Below are positions 22,828-30,906 of a DNA stretch of 64,000 bases, in pieces. Position numbers and translations under genes: made by a program. The notes beneath the pieces are model-generated. The model ran no database searches. It had not been told where the DNA came from and was given only the letters and a program-made list of their open reading frames with translations. This stretch comes from Gentiana macrophylla. Taxonomy: Eukaryota; Streptophyta; Magnoliopsida; Gentianales; Gentianaceae. Numbering within the stretch: the first letter of the stretch is position 1; each line of letters starts with the position of its first letter. The stretch is taken from positions 36,551,871 through 36,615,870 of the forward strand of contig CM047813.1 of assembly GCA_026214975.1 (NCBI GenBank), read 5' to 3'.

Positions 22828-24752
22828 TGTTGGAAGTAGCGCCCGAAAGACAATTTTGGTAATTGTTTTTATAATTAATAATAACAGATTTATTCTCATC
22901 TTATTATTTGCTTTGTGCTTATATTTAATACACTGCTGAAAACCTCAAGTCGTATCATATGTAGCCATATAACTTAGTGTGTGTCACACGGGAGGATTAA
23001 GTTTATGGTGATACACTTAAATTGTTAGTCCGTGGTGAACTTAATCAAAGTATGGGGTCTATTTATTAAACCACCATTAATGCGCCCAGAACACTTTAAG
23101 GTGTGACCGTCTTATCCGGACCGTCGATATTGGTTATCTAAGTGGGGCATTTATATATGATGTAGTAATATAGGACTGGACCGATTTAATATGCATTTCT
23201 CATATAATTCCGTGATTGAGAAATCTTATTAATCACAAGATGATCATAGATGGATTAACCTTAATCCTAAAGTGATTGCAGATGCCTGCGTGTTTCAATA
23301 TAGGGTTTGATGTGTTCGTTAATGATCGCTAAGAGGCACGGTCTGAATCACTTTCACATTGGCACTATTCTGGAAAGGGTGAGGAGTGTGTGTCTCACAG
23401 ATATGGAAACCATTCCTTCCTGCGGAAAGTAGAAAGACAATCCCCTTATTTGTTGATCTTAGAAACTGATCGATCGGCCGAGTTCGTATTGGTTATGAAC
23501 TAATTGATCACTAGTGAGGTGATGGTAAATAAGGATAAGATGTAATGAAGAAGGTTTACGGAAATAATCCCGCTTCTTTACGGACAGTCTATGGAGGGTT
23601 TAGTCTATATGTAATTATTATATCAATGGACACTTATTGACTCGACTTTCTGAGAATAAGTTATATCTATAATCGATAGAGTTCAGTTTCAGATTTCTGG
23701 TGGCGTAATTCCGGAATTAATAAGTTGAGTAGAAATAGTCTGTTCGGTGAATATTTTATTCATTTTATTGTAGCTACTGGTTATAGGTCCATGGTCCCTG
23801 GGTTGGCTCCTAACACGCGAGTGTTTTCTCATTTTCTGGGACCTCAAGAATAAATTAAATAGTTGGTCTATTTAATGAATATGCAATATTATTTATGTGG
23901 TAAATAATATGTAAAATAGAAAATACATTTTCTATTAAAATTGATGGCAAATGTGGCGCCCCATGTTGAGAAAATCAGGAAAAGAAATTTTCCTAGATTA
24001 TGTCACGTGTGTAATTAATTAATTATTTATTTGTTAAATAATTAATGGGAAAATAAGAGATTGATTTTATAATCATTATCTCATTTATGAAGATTATCTC
24101 TTATTTTATGGCAAATATCTTTTCCTTATGGAAATATGTAATTGTATTATGAAAAGGATAACTCTCTCTTGACTAGTTAATTTCCTGTATACTTTTATCC
24201 CGAAATAATGAATTGAGTTCGTATAGGCATTTCGGACGCTGCTATTGAAATCGTTCGTCTAGCTATATTTTCCGTTACTCCATTCATTTCATAAAGTATT
24301 CGACCTGGTTTAACAACAGCTACCCAATATTCGGGCGATCCTTTACCCGAACCCATACGTGTTTCTGCGGGTCTTATTACACATTACATATTGGCGCCAC
24401 ACTTCACTAAAAGAAGAGAAAAATTAGCTTCTCGTTCTAGCCATTAGGAGAAGAAAAACTTGGAGTTTTTCTTAAGCATATTCGATGAGGTTCTACTACG
24501 AGGATCAACGTCCATCAGTCGTCACTTGGAGATACAATCCGGAAGATCACGGCTTCTCTTCTATTGGGTAAATCTTTAACAATCTTGTAGTTATATTAAT
24601 TAATCATATGAATTAAATCGTGGTAAAATCGCATGCGAATTTAATTCGTAGCTTCCGCTGTGCATGATCGAGCGTCTCGATCGGTGTTGTGAATCAGATA
24701 TGACGATCCAATTATGGATCGGATCCGGATTCGGGTTTCTGTATATCCAGCA
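22828..24752 (+). mobile_element. Solo LTR (about 1.9 kb) inside the Tat-like gag
   Basis: It starts TGTTGGAAGTAGCGCCC and ends CCAGCA, flanked by the 5-bp duplication AGAAA (22823-22827 and 24753-24757). Removing it rejoins the gag region, which resumes as STRSYYDRFFRVYD. The first about 1.3 kb is homologous, diverged, to the LTR at 58586 (CCCGAAAGACAATTTT, ACGGGAGGATT, GGGGCATTTATATATGAT). Around 24170-24378 it carries a plastid-derived insert. Confidence 0.88.
24170..24378 (-). pseudogene. rpl16: Plastid rpl16 3' end (nuclear plastid DNA insert)
   Basis: The minus strand reads [38 protein letters not shown], then [21 protein letters not shown] and a stop at 24195-24197. That is the C-terminal part of plastid ribosomal protein L16, followed by what looks like a short part of the downstream spacer. 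Upstream sequence (plus above 24374) ends abruptly. The frame has no stop but no start either and is surrounded by LTR sequence, so it is not expressed as a gene. Relative to the related LTR at 58.6 kb, it occupies the position of the TATA region. Confidence 0.9.
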
Positions 24753-24757
24753 AGAAA

Positions 24758-25400
24758 ACCCTAGACGACCTCTATGAAATTCGGCAGGGGGGGCGGAAAG
24801 TCTACTCGGAGTTATTATGATAGATTCTTTAGAGTTTATGACTAGACAAGAGGTCTCACCGACAGCGTGGTCATCACCAGCTTCTAGAGCGGCCTAATTA
24901 AAGGCCCACTCAAGGCCGAATTCAACCTCAGGCCGCCCAAAAACTTACAGGTGATGCTCTCTTCGGCAAAACAAATTTATGCCTCTGAAATTGTTCCGTC
25001 TCCACCATCTGGGTGGAAAGACAAAGCCAAGCCAAGCTCGTCGAAAGAGGGTCCGAGCCGCAATAGAGCAATCAAAAGGCTAGAGAAGTTCAAAGAAGAG
25101 CAGTATACCCCCTGACTGTTCCAATCGAAGAAATCATGCACGACGTCAAGTAAGACCTCCCTAATCCTCACCCCATGAGAAATTATCTGTGAAAAGGCCG
25201 ATATGACTAAATATTTCGAATACCACAAAGATAACGGGCATGAAACTAACTCATGGCGCCTGCTGAAGAGAGAAATCGAAAAAGTGGTAGCTTAGGGGTT
25301 CTTGACCGATATAAGGCAGAAGGAAACAATGCCCCATGAGGTAATCAACCAGCCTGCCTAGCGAGAAGAGAAAATCACTAAGCTTTTCTGGATATCATGA
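24758..25400 (+). pseudogene. Tat-like gypsy gag, 3' part
   Basis: Readable phrases in one degenerate frame: STRSYYDRFFRVYD, TRGLTDSVVITSF, GPLKAEFNLRPPK, SAKQIYASEIV, then KYFEYHKDNGHETNSWRLLKREIEKV in a neighbouring frame, the conserved H-x3-GHxT segment near the gag-protease junction. Multiple stops. No protease or RT follows, because the sequence runs into tandem repeats. Confidence 0.72.
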
Positions 25401-25564
25401 GTTATGCCGTTCACTCCCTTGAGAGTAATCACGCTTTCTTGTTTTACATCATATTGTAATGCTCAACCTCGCTAAACATAAAGAGAGACTAGCTCAATTT
25501 ATCAAAAGGATTACCTAATGACATCAACTTTCTTCACTTGAAGTATATTTACTACGTTTTACTA

Positions 25565-25955
25565 TAAGCCTTGGTAAGCTTTGGTCGTTCTTTACACAAA
25601 GCGGACGCGCCATATTTCAACCTCACTACGCTTCGGTCATTTTTTACATAAAGTACGTGAGATGACTCGGTTTTCAACCTCGCTACGCTTCGGTCATTTT
25701 TTACACAAAGTACGCGAGACGATTCAGATTTCAACATCGCCACGCTTCGGTCGTTTTTTACATGAAGTACGCGAGACGACTCGGATTTCAACCTCTCTAC
25801 GCTTTGGTTGTTTTTTTACTTGAAGTACGCGAGAAGACTTGGATTTCAACCTCGCTATGCTTCGGTCGTTTTTTTACACGAAGTATGCGAGACGACTCAT
25901 TTTTCAACCTTGCTACGCTTCGGTCAATTTTTACATGAAGTATGCGAAATAGAAA
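25565..25955 (+). repeat. 57-bp tandem repeat, about seven units
   Basis: Units contain CGCTACGCTTCGGTC, T-run TTTTTTACA, AAGTACGCGAGACGACTC and GGATTTCAACCTC. The CTTCGGTC core recurs at roughly 57-58 bp steps (about 25574, 25630, 25687, 25744, 25801, 25858, 25917). Because 57 is divisible by three, open frames of 19-residue repeats appear on both strands. They are most likely incidental. Confidence 0.9.
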
Positions 25956-26173
25956 GCGAAGCAGATAACTCCCATCCCAATCCCCTATGAACTCGGCCCT
26001 CATAAGCCCGAGCAATCATGGCCCGGAGTGACGAAACAGGACAATGGCGAGACAATCTCACCCGTATCCCTCACATCTCTCCATCGAACTCGGCCACCTT
26101 AAGCCTGATTAACCGATGGCGAGACGTGGCAAATAAAAGCGAGCCTCCGAACTATCTATGAGAAACAGTTCAC
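25956..26173 (+). mobile_element. Remainder of the old Tat-like element, left of the composite insertion
   Basis: GC-richer sequence with recurrent AACTCGGCC, TAAGCC and ATGGCGAGAC phrases, resembling LTR or 3' untranslated DNA of the same old element. It ends at the TTCAC duplication (26169-26173) where the composite element inserted. Sequence after 34009 is its presumed continuation. Confidence 0.4.
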
Positions 26174-26732
26174 TGTTCAGGGTCAAATTGTATGATTTTT
26201 ATAGATATATTTTATATCAATTTCCTCCGTATATGTATTATTTTCATAGAAGTAGGGCTTTATATCGAAATATTTAGTAAATGATGTTTTTAAGAGGTTA
26301 ATTGCAAAACGTAACGAATTATGTGCTTAAATGATGATTTTATGTTATTTTGGAAATACGTTACGCTTTGGTATGTTTTCCTATTGTTGTAGATACTCAT
26401 TGATGATGGAAGAGAGGATTTTAGAGAGCCAAATTCGTGCTTGGAAAGAAATCAATCAAGATAAATGTCGGAAAATCAGGATTCCGGGTAGTGACGACCT
26501 TGCAACGCAGTTATTGATACGATAACAACCGATTTGACCCTGGACCTCAAGAGAAGAATTGTAGGGCTTGAAGAGAGGATTCTACAGGATTTTGAATCAC
26601 TCCATTCCGACTTACGAGGCCCGAGATATGAGCGTTACAAGTTTGGATGCTGTTGCTGAAAATAGTGGACGGGCGTCCGACCTTATGAACGCCCGTCCGG
26701 CACCGTTACTGTAGCAACCGACTTGATTTTAC

Positions 26733-26740
26733 TATAAAAG
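26733..26740 (+). promoter_or_regulatory. TATA box of the composite element's first LTR
   Basis: ACTATAAAAGC in the middle of the LTR, repeated at 33026-33033 in the other LTR. Transcription would start about 30 bp downstream, putting the 13-bp hairpin in the transcript leader (R/U5). Confidence 0.75.
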
Positions 26741-26820
26741 CAGCTGCGATTCCAACCCTAATTACATCAGATTTTTCATACGAAAATTACACGCACAACA
26801 ACCGCTTTAGAGTTATAAGG

Positions 26821-26851
26821 CGATCACCCGAGCCTTGTGCTCGGGTGATCG
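26821..26851 (+). repeat. Perfect 13-bp hairpin in LTR leader
   Basis: CGATCACCCGAGC, loop CTTGT, GCTCGGGTGATCG. The same hairpin is at 33123-33153 in the 3' LTR, although the bases immediately around it differ between the LTRs. Confidence 0.9.
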
Positions 26852-27712
26852 GGTTAGATTAGGTCTTTTATTTTGTTTGTTTTTCCTTCGCTTCTTGAAC
26901 CATGATGATGTTTTGAGGTTGAATAAACATGGAGCAGCCATGGGAGACTGCTTGCAGCAGCTTTTATTTTCTTTCTATGGATGTTTTGTAAGTCTTTTTA
27001 ATTAAAGTTCGCTTTTTCCATGCGTTTATTTGTTAATGCAATTTATATCGAAAGATGTTGCGATTGATGTTTACCGTAGGACGAAAGTCGGTAAACGCGA
27101 GATCACCATAGGAAAGAATAGACGTTTTGATCTATATCAAACGAAAGTTGATAGGTTGAATGTCTAGGTTGTTAGATCTAGTAAATCTTGCACCTTGGTT
27201 TATTTTATGATGACGTTAATCTCCGTAAATCGAAAGATAGAGATTGATAGGCGAATTCATCTACAAAGTAGGAATTCATACGCTTGATAGGTGAAACCAC
27301 AACTTGAATTAAATCACTATAAGATAATCTAGGGAAGAAATTAAGGGTTGCGGATGGTGGATTATGATTTGTTCCATGTTTAATCGCTTGACCATTATCA
27401 TGTTCGTTAGATAGATTTATTGTTGTAGCTTAGATTTATTTTATGTTGATCGCAACTATCTTTCCTGGCTTTGGATTAACAATCCTCTGTCGCTTTACTT
27501 TTCCGCTTTAGTTTAGGTTTAGGTTTTAGTTAATAAAGAAGGATTAATTAGATTAGATTCAATAGCCCTTTTCCTCGAGGATCGATACCGCATTTATCCA
27601 ACTTTACTAGCAACTACCCGGTATTCGGCCGGTTAGGAGGTAGTTTTGCATGGTAGTATAGGTTTTATAAATTTTCTTTTGTTTTAATGATGCAAAATCT
27701 CCCCAACAAAAG

Positions 27713-27787
27713 TGGCGCCGTTGCCGGGGAACGAACCCGGGTCACCCGCGTGACAGGCGGGAATACTCACCACTATACTACAACGAC
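27713..27787 (-). pseudogene. Reverse-transcribed full-length tRNA-Asp(GUC) with CCA, at the primer-binding site
   Basis: The minus strand reads a complete 72-nt tRNA-Asp plus CCA: acceptor GTCGTTG/CAACGGC, anticodon loop CTGTCAC (GTC), T-stem CCGGG/CCCGG, discriminator G, then CCA (27715-27713). CCA is not encoded in nuclear tRNA genes. The first 18 nt on plus are exactly the tRNA-Asp primer-binding site, four bases after the LTR end. The T-loop is TTCGTTC instead of TTCGATC, so the invariant A58 (also part of the pol III B box) is changed. I call it a cDNA copy of the primer, not a gene. Confidence 0.93.
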
Positions 27788-27797
27788 GCCAAAAACT

Positions 27798-28678
27798 TGT
27801 TCGGTAAAAACGAGTTTTACAATTTATAACCGAAACACCCTAAGTATAAGGTTCGTAGTAAAGGATGTTAACGGGTCGTCCTAAGGGAGTGGAATGTTTA
27901 TCGGATCAAGGAACAATTATCTTATCGATTATGTCACGACTATTAACTAAGATTTAAACTAATTATGAATTGATGAACAGTAAAAGCGATGATGAATAAT
28001 AACTTTGATGAATAGTAAATTTGCGTAAAATTAACAATCAACTAGAATTTAAAACAACTAACTTAGCAATCAACGATTTATACTAATGATTCGATTTATC
28101 AAGTAATTAAAACAACGGCAAGGCAACGGAATCCACCGATCAATCAACCCAACCCCAACTAGACGGCAAGTTAAAGATATGATTTTTAGTAATGATCTAT
28201 CACGAATTCGATTAAATTTTTCTAAACGAATTCTAGGGTTTCGCTTTTTCTTTTTCAAATAAAACAAAACGACATGCAAAACAAGATCACGAGATTATTT
28301 CTAATACTCTTACTCAATTAACTATAAACGATCTCTCGAATTATAATTAATCGCATCAATTAAAAGATCACAACTTGAACAATATTTTCATATAAATTCA
28401 AAGCATAAAAGATGGTTTCATCGATCTCTCGATTCAAATAAAGCGTAAACGATAAATAACAAATTCTAATTGATGAAAACGATAACTTTACTCACTAAAA
28501 GTACGGCTAAAAATCTCTACTGTTGGTGTTGATGTTGATCGGTTTCATCCGTTGTCCCACCGCTGATGTGCTTAGCCAACAACCATGATGTTGATCATGA
28601 TCATTTGGGTGGAAGAAATCATCTTCTTTTTTTTTTGATACAGCTCGGCTGCTCCTCTAAATTTTGTGTGAATGAATT
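27798..28678 (-). mobile_element. Inverted LTR fragment of a second retroelement
   Basis: Read on minus it ends ..TTTTTACCGAACA, followed by the spacer AGTTTTT and TGGC, the start of a primer-binding site, at 27791-27788. It then merges with the tRNA 5' end. This is the LTR end/primer-binding-site layout of another tRNA-Asp-primed gypsy element. It shares no sequence with the LTR at 26174. The 5' end of this LTR is missing at 28678, where a plus-oriented LTR fragment begins. The open frame at 28070-28279 is noise. Confidence 0.6.
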
Positions 28679-29439
28679 ATCCTTCCTGGCTTTGGATTAA
28701 CAATCCTCTGTCCAGTTTATTTTCTGTTTTAGATTAGGATTAGTTATGTGTTTTAATAAAGAGGAATTAATGACGTTAGATTCAATATCCCTTTTCCTCG
28801 AGGATCGATACCGTGCATTTATCCAACTTTACTAGCAACTACCCGGTATTCGGCCGGTTAGGAGGTAGTTTTGCATGGTAGTATAGGTTTATAAATTTTC
28901 TTTTGTTTTAATTAGGGCTGTAAATGAGCTGGGCTACTCGTGAGTTACTCGCACTCGACTCGCAAGAGAGATCGACTCGATTCGGTTTTTTTCGAGTTCG
29001 AGCTCGAGTCGAGCTACTCGAATAATTAACCGAGCCGAGCTCGAGTTTTAAAATATAGTAATCGAGTAGCTCGCGAGCTTAATCGAGCTTGATTAAATAA
29101 TTATTTAATTCATTTAATTTATTAAATTTATTATAAATATTATTTTTTATTATTAAAAAAATATTATTCGAGTCGAGTATGAGACGAGCCGAGCTTGAAT
29201 TTACCATATTGCGTTAAAAATTAAATGAATTCTAGGATAATAATCGAGCTTACGAGTCGAGTCGAGCTTTATCGAGTACTTAGCGAGTCGAGTTCGATCT
29301 TGATTTTTTATGGCTCGATCGAGCTCGAGCCGAGTTTCGAGCCCGAACTTTTTTAGTCGAGTCGAGCTCGAGCCCTAGAGAGTATCGACTCGACTCGGCT
29401 CGATTACACCCCTAGTTTTAATGATGCAAAATCTCCGCA
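28679..29439 (+). mobile_element. Composite element, third 5'-truncated LTR copy
   Basis: 28679-28912 matches the last about 245 bp of the LTR at 26174-27708 (CTTTGGATTAACAATCCTCTG, ACCCGGTATTCGGCCGG). A hAT MITE interrupts it at 28913-29414, after which ATGATGCAAAATCTCC resumes the LTR end. The genuine 18-nt primer-binding site and internal region follow. Confidence 0.9.
28913..29414. mobile_element. hAT-type MITE (502 bp), TCGAGC-rich
   Basis: Ends are TAGGGCTGTAAATGAG and CTCGATTACACCCCTA (inverted, imperfect). Flanked by the 8-bp duplication GTTTTAAT (28905-28912, 29415-29422), the hAT signature. The interior is rich in TCGAGC/GCTCGA words and folds back on itself. No coding sequence. 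Confidence 0.92.
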
Positions 29440-29446
29440 AAAAAAG

Positions 29447-29464
29447 TGGCGCCGTTGCCGGGGA
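29447..29464 (+). other. tRNA-Asp primer-binding site of the composite element
   Basis: TGGCGCCGTTGCCGGGGA, complementary to the last 18 nt (with CCA) of tRNA-Asp. Here, as usual, the match stops at position 59 and ordinary internal sequence follows (ATAGGTGTC). It serves as the control for the abnormal copy at 27713. Confidence 0.9.
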
Positions 29465-29510
29465 ATAGGTGTCATGTTGAATCTAGTTTTGTTAGTTCTC
29501 GATTTTGTTA

Positions 29511-29539
29511 CGTTTTTTTTTTTTTTTTTTTTTTTTTTA
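29511..29539 (+). repeat. Poly-T run
   Basis: An almost pure run of about 29 T residues shortly after the primer-binding site, seen directly. Confidence 0.9.
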
Positions 29540-30210
29540 ATAAAAGTAGCGTATACCAAGTTGAGAGTTTTTATTTTGCCGTGTTTCGATGACCGTTAGG
29601 TTAAGAATGTGCAAAAGTTTTTTACTCAACTTGTTTTACGTGAAGTTTATATGTTTATGTGTAACCTAATCTAATCCCATGTGCTTAATTTGATAAGGCT
29701 GCTGTGTTGTGTTCATAAGTATTTAGGGTTTTGCTGTGTTTTTTTCCCGCATGCATGCATATTTGTTGTGTGGACGAAAGCGTCCATGGTACGTGAACGC
29801 CCGTCCGCATCTAACGTCTTGAGTAAACGAAGCGTTTGGAATTGATTGGGCGTCATCCGCTTCTGCACTTTTCAATCTCGACCGATTTTGAGGAATCGAC
29901 GGGCGTCTGATATTCGAACGCCCGTCCCAGTGTTTTCAAGGGCAAACGAGCGTTTGTTTGTTGAACGCTTCGTCCAGGGCTTCAATTTCCATTGAACGCC
30001 TGTCACAGTCTTTGAACGCCGCCAGTGTTCCCCAGGTTTTTTCTTGATCTTGTTTTTAATGCTTTTATTTAGTATGGATTGTCATCATTAGAGCTTCGTG
30101 GTCGTTTATGTTTACATAGATGTCCCGAACTTATAAGTTTTTACCTTTCCATCTATGAATCCATGTTAAATAACCGATTAATTTTTATATGCATGATTCA
30201 TCTAGGCATG

Positions 30211-30906
30211 TTATAGTGGATTTGCCGGTTCTCGTAAGCTATAAATCGTTCTTATGGTTAATTAGTAGCTAATGTCGGTTCCCGTATGCTACATACCGCT
30301 CCGATGAATCTTTTAAGCTTTTAAGACTTACGTGCTTCCTTTGTTTTTATAGTTCATATGGGTAGCTACATTGCCGGTTTTCCGTATGCTACGTCCCTTT
30401 CTCCATATGAGTTATACCTGCTTTAGATAGATGATCGTTGGTTTCCATAAGTCTATCACTTTCGATAAGTCTTAAGGCGCGTCTTTTACACCGCAAGTAA
30501 TGAACAAAGACTCGCTGCTTATCGTAACTCATCATTATGTGGTAGACGTTTATATATACGTCATGTTGCATATAGTGGGCTAGTTTTCTTTCTTTTATTT
30601 TATTTTCTTTTTGCATATCATTTAAATGCATTTCATTTAGATGCATTTCATATAGTTGCATTGTTTTTCTATTTTTCCTTTTATTTTTCTTAAGTGTGGT
30701 CACTGTCGGTTTCCGTAACACCACATCGTTTATTTTTTTTTTCTTTTATTTTTTTTCTTTTTGAGTGTAGTTAATCGCTTGGTTTCGTAATACTACCTCG
30801 TTTTTTTTAGTATGGCTACTGTTGGTTTTCCATATGCCATAATTAATTTATTTTCTTTATTTTGTTTTATTTTTCGTGTAGTAACTGTCGGCTTGCCGTA
30901 CGCTAC
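30211..30906 (+). repeat. Array of eight small covarying hairpins
   Basis: Stem pairs: TTATAG/CTATAA (30211-30244), GTAGC/GCTAC (30265-30292), GTAGC/GCTAC (30362-30392), GATAGA/TCTATC (30426-30457), TGTGGT/ACCACA (30695-30725), GTAGT/ACTAC (30767-30796), TATGGC/GCCATA (30811-30841), GTAGT/GCTAC (30878-30906, one G-U). Loops share TGTCGGTTTxCCGTA, with an inner CGG/CCG or TGG/CCA pairing. Stem sequence changes but complementarity is kept. Confidence 0.8.

Larger units (their letters stand above)
26174..27708 (+). mobile_element. Composite element, first LTR (1535 bp)
   Basis: Starts TGTTCAGGGTC, ends CTCCCCAACA, and is near-identical to 32468-34004. Left TSD is TTCAC at 26169-26173. Features are a GGACGGGCGT/ACGCCCGTCC stem at 26667-26698, TATAAAAG at 26733-26740 and a perfect 13-bp hairpin at 26821-26851. 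LTR identity implies a fairly recent insertion. No coding sequence. Confidence 0.93.

Noticed and set aside
25552..26015. Repeat proteins encoded by the 57-bp array
   Set aside because: Open on both strands only because 57 is divisible by three; no start context or family.
27716..27787. Functional nuclear tRNA-Asp gene
   Set aside because: The CCA is encoded, the B box lost its invariant A, and the sequence abuts an LTR end at the exact primer-binding-site position. It is a cDNA copy.
30211..30906. CRISPR-like array
   Set aside because: Plant nuclear DNA, spacing irregular, and the repeats vary in sequence while keeping pairing, which is not CRISPR-like.
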